Of a DNA stretch of 9,288 bases, positions 1 through 6,596 are shown one piece after another. A program made the translations under genes and the position numbers. Source of the DNA: Patescibacteria group bacterium (GTDB lineage Bacteria > Patescibacteriota > JACMRA01); the NCBI GenBank assembly GCA_029935375.1, contig JAOZKL010000014.1, positions 8,843 to 18,130 on the forward strand. The letters are read 5' to 3'. Positions within the stretch are counted from its first letter, which is position 1, and each line of letters starts with the position of its first letter. The notes beneath the pieces are model-generated. The model saw nothing but the letters and a program-made list of their open reading frames with translations, ran no database searches and was not told the origin of the DNA.

Positions 1-369
<369 letters not shown>

Positions 370-383
370 TAATTAACTCGGAT

Positions 384-412
384 ATTAAATACAATTTTTT
401 GCTTGTTGTCAA
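384..412 (-). promoter_or_regulatory. Sigma70-type promoter for the Pro-Glu repeat protein
   Basis: On the minus strand TTGACA (412-407) is followed by a 17-bp spacer and TTTAAT (389-384). The expected start point near 377 leaves about 8 nt before ATG 369, so the transcript would be nearly leaderless. Its -35 lies 5 bp from the -35 of the opposing promoter. Confidence 0.65.
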
Positions 413-417
413 ACTAA

Positions 418-446
418 TTGACAATAACCTAAAACTTTGTTATATT
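418..446 (+). promoter_or_regulatory. Sigma70-type promoter for the 494-823 gene
   Basis: TTGACA (418-423), a 17-bp spacer and TATATT (441-446) form a near-consensus promoter. The start point would be near 453, giving about 41 nt of leader before ATG 494. Its -35, together with the opposing -35, makes a 7-bp inverted repeat (TTGTCAA, 5 bp, TTGACAA, 406-424). Confidence 0.75.
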
Positions 447-493
447 ATATTTAGCTTTTTTATAAGCTTTTTATATTTTAACAAAAAAAACAG

Positions 494-823
494 ATGCAAG
501 ATGCAAAGCTCGTACTACGGATTATCTTAGCTTCAGTTTTATTTTGATCTGCCGCGGCTGCTTCCTGAGATTTTATCACAATTGGAATGGGATCTTGAAT
601 ATGGAAATGATTTTTTATATGATTTTTTCAAGCGATTGTGCCAATAATCATATTATTTGCAGTCTATTTTATCTATAATGATAGGAACAAAATGAAGTGG
701 ACAGAGTCTATAATAGAATCGTTTAGCAACAAAGCAAATCTTACAGTTATTATATTAGTATGTGTTGTATCTAGTTTTTTTGGAAGAGTAATTCATTTTA
801 CCATCAACCAGTTCTTTGTATAG
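494..823 (+). CDS. Small membrane protein, UGA read as glycine (109 aa)
   Basis: From ATG 494 to TAG 821-823 the frame holds five in-frame TGA codons and is open only if TGA is sense. With TGA as Gly the protein has a hydrophobic N-terminal segment (about 6-24, ending in an Ala-rich stretch like a signal-peptide site). A membrane segment follows at about 38-60, then a charged stretch (NDRNKMKWTE) and a second membrane segment at about 81-98. Under the standard code only the last 61 codons would be called, from an internal GTG at 638. Five of eight glycines are UGA and the rest GGA. A consensus promoter lies upstream, and the stop codon sits inside the loop of a terminator hairpin, so the gene boundaries are well supported. 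The topology resembles small pilin-like or secretion-channel subunits, but no family motif supports that; function unknown. Confidence 0.85.
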
Positions 824-840
824 AGCTGGTTTTTTTGTTG
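806..840 (+). terminator. Rho-independent terminator overlapping the stop codon of 494-823
   Basis: AACCAGTTC (806-814) pairs with GAGCTGGTT (823-831), including one G-U pair, across an 8-nt loop containing most of the TAG stop. A T-run follows. The opposing gene ends at 843, so this is the boundary of a convergent pair. Confidence 0.8.
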
Positions 841-842
841 AA

Positions 843-1550
843 TTATTCAGAACTTTGTTCATCCAGCCACTGAAAAATTGTCAATTTTGGATGAGCAAGT
901 AAAAACTTAGCAGGAAACTCTACAGCCGGAAGATTGCCAGATAACATCTCTGACAATATATGCTCCTTGTCCTTACCTTCTATCACAGCCACGACCTCTC
1001 TAGAACTTAGTATAGTCTCTATGTTCATGGATAACAAAACTTTTTTATCATTTGGGGTTTTGTTTATTACACACCTACCTTCAGAATGCACCAATCCATC
1101 ACTATTTGCATAAAGACCAGCAATTCCACCATCTTTTCTTATCTCAACTACAACCATATCAAACAAATCTCCATCCAAAGAGCTTAGCTTTGTCTCAACT
1201 TTCTGGATTGAATCTGTAGGACCATCTGATTGGTCAAATGTGATAAGTTCTTTCATTTCTTCTAATACATCTTCACTTGCACTGTCTTGTATTTGTTTTT
1301 TATGATTAAGCTCCTCACCAAAAACCTCATTAAGTGTATATATTTCTGTTTCTTCCCATGGGAAAAGCGTGTTTTTCATCAAGCGCGATAAAACGGCTTG
1401 AACAGCTGGACCACTTGCAACAGCCAATCTAATACCGCCCTCCAATGCAGTAACTGTTGTAAGATAATCAAAGGCAAAGTTAGAGACAGCATCGTATGTC
1501 ATCTGCTGAGTCTCAAAATGCAATACTTTTGGCTTGTGTAGTTTTATCAT
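843..1550 (-). CDS. Diverged 6-phosphogluconolactonase/glucosamine-6-P isomerase-like protein (235 aa)
   Basis: The fold family is recognised from spaced matches. There is an N-terminal helix leading into RLAVASGPAV (about 40-50, where the family has LALSGGSTP). The strand VVEIRKDGGIAGLYAN (about 134-149) aligns to the GxGxDGH loop, and the C-terminal PAKFLLAHPKLTIFQWLDEQ (about 213-232) is typical of the family. True 6-phosphogluconolactonases hydrolyse 6-phosphogluconolactone in the oxidative pentose phosphate pathway. Here the active-site DGH reads DGG and the glycines of the loop are replaced by Glu and Arg, so catalysis is doubtful. I chose ATG 1550. The longer frame starts at TTG 1589, but that TTG belongs to a TTGACA -35 box, and the family N-terminus fits the ATG. 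No UGA is used for the roughly 13 glycines. It ends in TAA just beyond the terminator of the convergent gene. Confidence 0.75.
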   Translation of the reverse strand: MIKLHKPKVLHFETQQMTYDAVSNFAFDYLTTVTALEGGIRLAVASGPAVQAVLSRLMKNTLFPWEETEIYTLNEVFGEELNHKKQIQDSASEDVLEEMKELITFDQSDGPTDSIQKVETKLSSLDGDLFDMVVVEIRKDGGIAGLYANSDGLVHSEGRCVINKTPNDKKVLLSMNIETILSSREVVAVIEGKDKEHILSEMLSGNLPAVEFPAKFLLAHPKLTIFQWLDEQSSE

Positions 1551-1560
1551 AATAGCAAAA

Positions 1561-1589
1561 ATCCTATCAACATTTTGTTGTTTTGTCAA
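1561..1589 (-). promoter_or_regulatory. Probable promoter for the phosphogluconolactonase-like gene
   Basis: TTGACA (1589-1584), a 17-bp spacer and TAGGAT (1566-1561) precede ATG 1550. The expected start near 1554 makes the mRNA almost leaderless. The -10 is less perfect than in neighbouring promoters. If the longer TTG start were real this site would lie inside the gene. Confidence 0.5.
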
Positions 1590-1620
1590 TTGTGGTAACT
1601 ACAATATTTTGATTTTAACC

Positions 1621-1660
1621 ACTAGAAAACCTCCCAAAAAATAATTTCTAGGAGGGGTTT
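1621..1660 (-). terminator. Imperfect terminator with an alternative stem, after 1673-2086
   Basis: Read on the minus strand, CCTCC (1655-1651) pairs with GGAGG (1634-1630). Flanking AAA/TTT can pair across a 2-nt bulge, and TTTTC follows. A second, perfect 7-bp repeat (CTAGAAA at 1651-1645 and TTTCTAG at 1628-1622, minus-strand reading) shares position 1651 and overlaps the same hairpin, so the two stems compete. It ends the two-gene unit 2743-1673 or attenuates read-through into the gene at 1550. Confidence 0.55.
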
Positions 1661-1672
1661 GCATCTATCTTA

Positions 1673-2086
1673 TTATTCACAATCCATTATAAAAATACCA
1701 GAGCTATCTTTATCAATAGTACATATTTTTTGACCGGGTCAAACGCTAAGTCAAACTCATCATTGTCAATCATTAGACTCTTCTTTGTTAGAGTCAACAT
1801 CCTTATCATAGTTTTGATTGGAAATATCAACAATCTCCTCAGAATTTTCTGAAATTGGTTTGTAATTACTCCACAAAATAATAATAAGGATTAATAGTAA
1901 AAATCAAAATATAGCTCTAATAATAATTCAGATTATACTTGGCTTGTCATCGTCATCAGATCAAAATATCATATTCCATATTCATTTTACTATCGCAACT
2001 ACAATATATATTAAAAGGAGGATAAGCAGAACAAATACAACCCAAAAAACTATTGGATTGGATAAAAGTTGTTTTATTATATCCAT
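1673..2086 (-). CDS. Two-pass membrane protein, UGA-rich (137 aa)
   Basis: Open from ATG 2086 to TAA 1675-1673 only if TGA is sense; nine TGA codons are in frame. With TGA as Gly the protein has a membrane segment at about 12-34, a short acidic loop (GSDDDDKP), and a second membrane segment at about 49-70. An acidic C-terminal tail of about 65 residues follows, with a glycine-rich patch (DGQGGVGLSVGPG, about 107-119) and two cysteines near the end (KICTID and MDCE). Nine of eleven glycines are UGA; five of these fall within ten codons (1739-1768). It lies 24 nt downstream of the 2111-2743 gene on the same strand, so they probably share a transcript. Under the standard code nothing would be annotated here except antisense shadows. 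Family not recognised; an envelope-associated role is inferred from topology only. Confidence 0.8.
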
Positions 2087-2110
2087 TACAAAACAGTTAA
2101 AAAATAAAAA

Positions 2111-2743
2111 TTACTTTGTTATTTTTAGCTCATATTCAAACCTTCAGTTTGTATACCAGTCTTGAAGAGTTGTTATTTCAGATTCTTTCAAATCATAATA
2201 AAGCCTTCACATCGCTATGGAATTATTATCAATTTTACTAACAAATTTCTTTGATTTCAAATTAGATATAAAATCCAGAATGTTATTATACTCTGTTTCA
2301 GTAACCGTCATAATTGCTTTTCCTGAATTATCTCCAACTAATTCTCAGTTTCTCCATGTTTTTACTACATCAAAACCATATCAGCTAAATTCTCCATTAC
2401 AAGAAACGAGCAATTCTACATTTTGATTGTCCAAATTACCATGATTACTAGTTACATATTTAATCTGATTGACAGCGGATCATTTTGGCATATTAACCCA
2501 ATAATGATATTTGTAATCTTTCAAGAAATTAAAACTTGTTGACTTTGCAGTTCATTTATAAGAAACGCTAGTTCAAACTCATTTATAGATACAATAAACA
2601 TTTACAGGTATTTCATAACCTGCGTAAACTGTCCCTACAGATGAGAGCAAATCCAGCCTAGAAATAAACGAGGTCTGTACAACAATAAATAGGAAAAATA
2701 GAAATGCAATTAAAAGTGCAGATACATTCTTGATAAATTTCAT
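2111..2743 (-). CDS. Exported or membrane-anchored protein, UGA-rich (210 aa)
   Basis: From ATG 2743 to TAA 2113-2111 the frame contains eight TGA codons and no TAA or TAG. Residues about 6-27 form a signal/anchor (KFIKNVSALLIAFLFFLFIV), with a possible cleavage site after VYA at about 45. The rest is a soluble extracytoplasmic region with alternating short strands, two cysteines (NVYC and LLVSC) and a C-terminus ending LKITK. The contexts of TGA suit glycine, not tryptophan, for example RN-TGA-ELVGDNSG. Tryptophan is also encoded by TGG in this gene. Eight of fifteen glycines are UGA. It sits 103 nt downstream of dnaJ and 24 nt upstream of 2086-1673. I see no good promoter of its own, so it may be expressed partly by read-through from dnaJ. 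No family recognised. Confidence 0.85.
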
Positions 2744-2790
2744 TTGATCGTGATTATGAGATAAAATGTAAACACTGGAACATAGCCAGT

Positions 2791-2819
2791 TAAAAACAAC
2801 ACTAGCATAAAAGAAGTGT
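2791..2819 (-). terminator. Weak terminator candidate downstream of dnaJ
   Basis: On the minus strand ACACT (2819-2815) pairs with AGTGT (2803-2799) over an 11-nt loop, followed by TGTTTTT. The stem is only 5 bp, so termination may be partial and let transcription reach the 2743 gene. A second 5-bp hairpin (ACTGG/CCAGT, 2774-2790) lies just downstream. Confidence 0.4.
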
Positions 2820-2846
2820 AATGTAAAGAGCTCATTGAAAGATTGA

Positions 2847-3962
2847 TTATTTCTTCATCTTCTTCCTAATCTCAGAAAGAGTTGCAACATCATCACTGTT
2901 CATCTTCTTTGGCATTTTTATTTTTAGCTTGATATAGTGATCTCCTTTTACTTTGCTATTGTTGAGTTTTGGCAGTCCTTGGCCTTTCAGTCTTAGCTTG
3001 CCCTCAGGAGCTGTAAATTGTGGTACACTAACTTCTACCTCCCCCCAGACAGTATATACATCCACACGAGTACCAAGAAGCAAATCTAAATACTCTATTT
3101 CTACAACTGATGTTATATCTATATCTTCTCTCTGCAAACTATCATGTGGCTTGACTGTAATGTGTAGTATCAAATCCCCCACTTCTCCACCTCTGTATCC
3201 TGCATCTCCTTTACCAGCAACTCTGACTCTATCTCCATTGCGAATACCTGCTGGAATATCTACTTCTATTTCTTCTGTTTTTTCTGTAAATCCATGCCCG
3301 CTACATTCTCCACATTTGTGATCATAAACTTTTCCCCTGCCTTCACAAGTTGCACAAACAGTCTCTTGTTGTATTATTCCAAATATTGTATCTACACGAT
3401 TGTACACACGACCTTTTCCATTACAAGTTGGACATTTTTTGGAATTTGTACCAGGTTCAAAACCTTTTCCGTTACAGATTTTACACTCAACTTTGTGTTT
3501 GTATTTTATATCTTTTTTGAATCCTTCAGCCACTTGCTCTAGTGTAACAGAAACATTCATTTGGATATCTGCTCCACGAGTTTGCTTGGTTGGGCTTGCT
3601 CCGCGACGACGAGATTGACCTCCTCTAGATCCGCCAAAAAAACTGTCAAAAACATCCTCCATACCACCGAATCCCCCGCCTGCATTTCCAAAATCGAACT
3701 GAACCCCGTCAAATCCAAAACCACTTCCTGCATTGTTTACTTTATCGTAGTTGGAGCCAAATCTATCATAATGCTCTCTCTTCTTTTTGTCTCCCAAAAC
3801 CTCATAAGCATTGTTTGCCAATTTAAACTTTGTCTCCAATTCCTTATCTCCCTTCGTCTTATCTGGGTGATATTTGTGAGCGGCTTTTCTATATGCTTTT
3901 TTTATTTCATCTTGTGTTGCACTCTTTGAGACACCTAATGTTTCGTAGAAATCTTGGGACAT
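2847..3962 (-). CDS. dnaJ: Chaperone protein DnaJ (371 aa)
   Basis: DnaJ is the Hsp40 co-chaperone that hands unfolded substrates to DnaK and stimulates its ATPase in the cytoplasm. All domains are present. The J domain (about 4-67) has the HPD motif at 32-34. A Gly/Phe-rich region follows (about 77-112). The zinc-binding region has four CxxCxGxG repeats (CKICNGKG at 160, CPTCNGKG at 177, CATCEGRG at 203, CGECSGHG at 217). C-terminal substrate-binding domains follow to 371, the normal length for type I DnaJ. It starts at ATG 3962 and ends in TAA. About 46 glycines are present and none is UGA, unlike its direct downstream neighbour. dnaK and grpE are not adjacent and no CIRCE-type inverted repeat is visible upstream; a TTGACA promoter just upstream suggests its own transcript with a leader of about 8 nt. 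Confidence 0.98.
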   Translation of the reverse strand: MSQDFYETLGVSKSATQDEIKKAYRKAAHKYHPDKTKGDKELETKFKLANNAYEVLGDKKKREHYDRFGSNYDKVNNAGSGFGFDGVQFDFGNAGGGFGGMEDVFDSFFGGSRGGQSRRRGASPTKQTRGADIQMNVSVTLEQVAEGFKKDIKYKHKVECKICNGKGFEPGTNSKKCPTCNGKGRVYNRVDTIFGIIQQETVCATCEGRGKVYDHKCGECSGHGFTEKTEEIEVDIPAGIRNGDRVRVAGKGDAGYRGGEVGDLILHITVKPHDSLQREDIDITSVVEIEYLDLLLGTRVDVYTVWGEVEVSVPQFTAPEGKLRLKGQGLPKLNNSKVKGDHYIKLKIKMPKKMNSDDVATLSEIRKKMKK

Positions 3963-3976
3963 AATAATATCTATTA

Positions 3977-4005
3977 TGTTTAATCATAATTATTATTTTT
4001 GTCAA
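3977..4005 (-). promoter_or_regulatory. Probable dnaJ promoter
   Basis: TTGACA (4005-4000), a 17-bp spacer and TAAACA (3982-3977) lie directly before ATG 3962. The -10 is weak, but the spacing matches the other promoters in the window. No heat-shock operator (CIRCE) is recognisable. Confidence 0.5.
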
Positions 4006-4007
4006 CC

Positions 4008-4033
4008 TATATATTTTGTTGCCAAATTATATA
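4008..4033. other. AU-rich hairpin with GCAA tetraloop upstream of dnaJ
   Basis: Read on the minus strand, an 11-nt arm (4033-4023) pairs with 4018-4008 over the loop GCAA, with a single A-A mismatch. It falls between the stop of the 4043-5818 gene and the dnaJ -35. There is no T-run after it. It could protect the 3' end of the upstream transcript or act as a weak processing signal; chance formation in AT-rich DNA is also possible. Confidence 0.35.
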
Positions 4034-4042
4034 CCAAAGCTA

Positions 4043-5818
4043 TTACAAATCAGATTTTTTGTATAAAACCTTACCATAATAGTAATAATGCAAATTATCC
4101 TGCGCATCATATGCGTGATCATTTACAATGCCATAACCATAAACAAAAGAGCTTGGATGTCCATTACTAATAATTATACCGGCACCCTGACTAGGAATAT
4201 AATAGATATTATTTTTATCTTTCCAATAACCCGTCCAATCAGAAGAATACACTTCTTGAAATGTACTTATATCTAGATTGGATACTTTTGTCCACTTCAG
4301 CCACATATTCTGCCCATCATATAATATGCTATTATATTTCAATGTAACATTACATGTATCAACTCCATATATAGTATGTTTACCATCAGATGAATTATTC
4401 CTGTAGTGAATAGCTCTTCCATCTTTTACATAATAGTATCCAACACTCTTACCTTCGTTGCATTTGGTAAAACCCCTGTCTATCTCTCGGGCTTCCCAGA
4501 AACTAATAGCTGGTTGGACTGTCATAGATTTTGCCATTTCATCAACTTCGTCAAAAATACCCTGATTAAACTCTGCACCGTTAAGAGCTTTTATCGTGAG
4601 CAGCACCTGAGACTGAATCTTTATACCATTATATACAAAACGACTATTTACATAACCAGTTACTGCACCAGAGTCTCTACTGGAACAAGAGAAATAGCTA
4701 TCTTGATCCTGACCGTACATAAAACTGCCCCTGGCAAAGTATGAGTTAAAGTTGTAATCTCCGTTAAAATTTAAATTGTTTAAATACGCATATCCATTAT
4801 CAGCATGAACAACTCGCCCCATTGTTCCATCAACTTTTTCATTCCATTCACCATCTCTATCACAAGGGAATAGGATATCTTGACCATAGTTCATATTACC
4901 ATAGCTTGTATCCCAAAACGGAATCATCAAAATCTGCACATGGTAGTCACCTTTCGTAAGATCAACTTTCCCTGTTATTAGCTTTTTACCGTTGTCATCA
5001 TAAGTTATAGGAAATGTTACTTGCCTTGTATAGTCCCACTCTTCTGCAGTAAAATCTATATTATCAGCGTCCATCTTCCATGTCTTGTTATAATCAAATG
5101 TAAACTCAGGAAAGTTTATACTTTTATAAGCAATTTTTTCTTTCTTTAATTCTTCCTGTACTTTTTCCTCATCTGTAAACTCTCTTTGATAATCTTTGCC
5201 TTCCATCCCACACTCCTCTGGCCATGTTTTTTTGTTTAACTCTCCGCCATCTTGTAGACATTTGATAAAATCAATCTGTACAGATCCTTCAACCCCTCCT
5301 GATGTATCAGATGTATTATCCGTTGCATTGGATGAAGAAGAATCATCTTGACCAGCACTTGTATTCATTACATATATACCAGCAGTTATAGCAAAAAAAG
5401 TTGCTGCCACAGCTAATATTATTATAGTTTTGTTTTTCTGAAAAAATTCTAAAAAGTTAAAGCTTTTATTTATTGTTTTTGTTACAACTGGCTCTATGTC
5501 TTCATCTTCTTTAATTTCCACCTCTTTCAATATATCCGTTTTTGGAGACTCTTTTTCAACCTTTTCAGTCTTATCTTCCTCATCTTTTTTTGCTTTCTCT
5601 CTTTCCTTATCTGCCTGATCTTCTGTTAAAACATCTTCTGTTTCTTCGTCTTTCACTACGGGCTTTTTGGTATCCTGTTGCTCAGGCTCTTCTTTTTTTG
5701 TATCCACAGCAAAAAACTCTGTTACTCCTTCAGTCTCTTTATCCAAAGTTGGATCTTCTGTTTCAGTATCATCTTTATGTGTTTTTGACTCACCTTTATA
5801 AAAATTATGTGCTGGCAT
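4043..5818 (-). CDS. Membrane-anchored surface protein with DKNYY-like C-terminus (591 aa)
   Basis: Residues 1-115 are a highly charged Glu/Lys/Asp-rich cytoplasmic tail, probably disordered or coiled. One membrane segment follows at about 131-151 (TIIILAVAATFFAITAGIYV), then a Ser/Asn/Asp-rich linker (157-175). A paired-Cys motif (C187 to C203, FIKCLQDGG...WPEECGMEGK) resembles the small CxxAGxPvxxSYPxxC module of exported bacterial proteins. A large extracytoplasmic region (235-440) has no family I recognise. The end (about 455-591) resembles DKNYY repeats, with WKDKNNIYYIP and YDAQDNLHYYYYGKVL. About 42 glycines are present and none is UGA. ATG 5818 is chosen because a promoter-like site lies just upstream. 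It ends in TAA 80 bp before dnaJ. A role at the cell surface is inferred from topology; ligand or partner unknown. Confidence 0.85.
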   Translation of the reverse strand: MPAHNFYKGESKTHKDDTETEDPTLDKETEGVTEFFAVDTKKEEPEQQDTKKPVVKDEETEDVLTEDQADKEREKAKKDEEDKTEKVEKESPKTDILKEVEIKEDEDIEPVVTKTINKSFNFLEFFQKNKTIIILAVAATFFAITAGIYVMNTSAGQDDSSSSNATDNTSDTSGGVEGSVQIDFIKCLQDGGELNKKTWPEECGMEGKDYQREFTDEEKVQEELKKEKIAYKSINFPEFTFDYNKTWKMDADNIDFTAEEWDYTRQVTFPITYDDNGKKLITGKVDLTKGDYHVQILMIPFWDTSYGNMNYGQDILFPCDRDGEWNEKVDGTMGRVVHADNGYAYLNNLNFNGDYNFNSYFARGSFMYGQDQDSYFSCSSRDSGAVTGYVNSRFVYNGIKIQSQVLLTIKALNGAEFNQGIFDEVDEMAKSMTVQPAISFWEAREIDRGFTKCNEGKSVGYYYVKDGRAIHYRNNSSDGKHTIYGVDTCNVTLKYNSILYDGQNMWLKWTKVSNLDISTFQEVYSSDWTGYWKDKNNIYYIPSQGAGIIISNGHPSSFVYGYGIVNDHAYDAQDNLHYYYYGKVLYKKSDL

Positions 5819-5841
5819 ATTATAAGAATTATTGTAAATAA

Positions 5842-5870
5842 GAAATATTGCTAAATTTACATATTGTCAA
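5842..5870 (-). promoter_or_regulatory. Probable promoter for the DKNYY-like surface protein
   Basis: TTGACA (5870-5865), a 17-bp spacer and TATTTC (5847-5842) precede ATG 5818 with about 17 nt of leader. The -10 is poor. It overlaps the TTG that opens the divergent plus-strand frame. Confidence 0.45.
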
Positions 5871-6232
5871 GTATAGTTTATAAAGCTAATAGAAATCTAA
5901 CCCCCTTTGACAAGAACAAAAAAGAGTGTTATAAAGATATTTGTCAAAAATTCGTTTTTGATAATTTTATCTCTTTACCAACCACAAATATGCCGGAAGT
6001 AAAGCAATTGTTAAACTCTTGGAAGGAAAGTTACAGTATGTTACGAACAAAATCTCAGATTTATGAAGCAAGGTATCTTCTTCAGAAAGAAAGTCTATCA
6101 AGTGTAGATTTGTTAACTATCAGTATTTTCAAATCAAAACTGAGAGAAAGAAAGCAAATGCCAGTACATCTGCGTAGGAAAGCAAATTCCTTTGTTAAAT
6201 TGTTGGATACAAGAATCAAAGCTCTTGACTAG
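5864..6232 (+). CDS. Small basic helical protein, start uncertain (122 or 80 aa)
   Basis: The open frame runs from TTG 5864 to TAG 6230-6232. It is rich in Lys, Arg and Leu, predicted mainly helical, without membrane segments, for example KSKLRERKQMPVHLRRKANS near the C-terminus. It contains no glycine at all, so it is silent about the genetic code. The first ATG is at 5990 and gives 80 aa. A very good promoter (TTGACA-17-TATAAA, 5907-5935) lies inside the longer frame, which favours a start at 5990 with about 48 nt of leader. However, residues 10-40 of the longer form read like protein, so both remain possible. A strong terminator follows 25 nt after the stop. No family recognised. The basic, small, helical character would suit nucleic-acid binding, but nothing in the sequence proves it. 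Confidence 0.6.
   Translation: MSSIVYKANRNLTPFDKNKKECYKDICQKFVFDNFISLPTTNMPEVKQLLNSWKESYSMLRTKSQIYEARYLLQKESLSSVDLLTISIFKSKLRERKQMPVHLRRKANSFVKLLDTRIKALD
5907..5935 (+). promoter_or_regulatory. Near-consensus promoter inside the 5864-6232 frame
   Basis: TTGACA (5907-5912), a 17-bp spacer and TATAAA (5930-5935). It is among the closest to consensus in the window and would start transcription near 5942. Its position argues that translation of this gene begins downstream, at ATG 5990. Confidence 0.65.
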
Positions 6233-6256
6233 GTAACAAAAAGATGCTATATTAGC

Positions 6257-6295
6257 AGTTGGTGAGTTGCAATATTGCCTCCCAACTTTTTATTT
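6257..6295 (+). terminator. Strong rho-independent terminator after 5864-6232
   Basis: AGTTGG (6257-6262) pairs with CCAACT (6282-6287); inside it GAG pairs with CTC around the palindrome GCAATATTGC (6269-6278). TTTTATTTT follows. A second small hairpin (TGCTA/TAGCA, 6245-6257) directly precedes it. Confidence 0.85.
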
Positions 6296-6312
6296 TCTCT
6301 TTTGTAAAAAAC

Positions 6313-6543
6313 ATGTCAAAAACAAACAGACATTTTCCTTATCACAATATCGCAAAAAGAACAAAAAAACTTTTGCGCTTATCAAACAAGAAGTTAAAAT
6401 GAGACAGAGGTTTAATACACGAATTACAAAAATTCGTAAAAAGCTTTCCAACTGTTTTAGGTAAGATACCGAAACACGAAAATCGTCATTTTGAAAATCT
6501 AAAATCAAAATGCATCAATAAGTTAGAATTTGTTGAAAGATAA
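6313..6543 (+). CDS. Small basic protein with one in-frame UGA (76 aa)
   Basis: From ATG 6313 to TAA 6541-6543, open only if the single TGA (codon 31, after NKKLK) is read through. The product is strongly basic (many Lys, Arg and His) with no hydrophobic segment, for example NIAKRTKKLLRLSNKKLK. Support: it starts 18 nt after the preceding terminator and ends 9 nt before the next one, filling the space between. A weak promoter-like pair (TTGCAA at 6267-6272, TATTTT at 6291-6296) would give a leader of about 10 nt. The competing frame 6267-6464 starts inside the terminator hairpin and is less likely. Two inverted repeats lie inside (6417-6433 region and CATTTTGA/TCAAAATG at 6487-6512). No family recognised; possible RNA or DNA binding is a guess from charge. 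Confidence 0.55.
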
Positions 6544-6552
6544 AATATATAT

Positions 6553-6583
6553 AACCCTCCAAACACAACTGGAGGGTTTTTTT
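6553..6583. terminator. Bidirectional terminator between convergent genes
   Basis: AACCCTCC (6553-6560) and GGAGGGTT (6571-6578) form a perfect 8-bp stem with a 10-nt loop. On the plus strand seven T follow directly (6577-6583), ending the 6313-6543 transcript. On the minus strand the hairpin is followed by an AT-rich tract ending TTTT, so it may also stop the gene ending at 6597. Confidence 0.9.
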
Positions 6584-6596
6584 AATGTGCCAAAAT

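Noticed and set aside
1944..2426. Two plus-strand standard-code frames of 73 and 69 codons
   Set aside because: They lie antisense to the UGA-rich genes, whose code-25 translations have clear signal and membrane segments and proper ends; the plus frames are composition artefacts.
494..2743. UGA read as tryptophan (code 4) in the UGA-rich genes
   Set aside because: It would produce improbable runs of Trp in the 1739-1768 patch, and TGG already serves Trp in the same genes; the contexts fit glycine better.
2953..3929. Plus-strand frames of up to 122 codons opposite dnaJ
   Set aside because: They are shadows of the unambiguous dnaJ gene on the other strand.
3963..4042. CIRCE heat-shock operator upstream of dnaJ
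   Set aside because: No TTAGCACTC/GAGTGCTAA-type inverted repeat is present; only an AU-rich hairpin with a mismatch.
6267..6464. Alternative plus-strand frame of 65 codons
   Set aside because: It begins inside the 6257-6295 terminator hairpin at a TTG and overlaps the better placed ATG 6313 frame that ends just before the next terminator. Some doubt remains.
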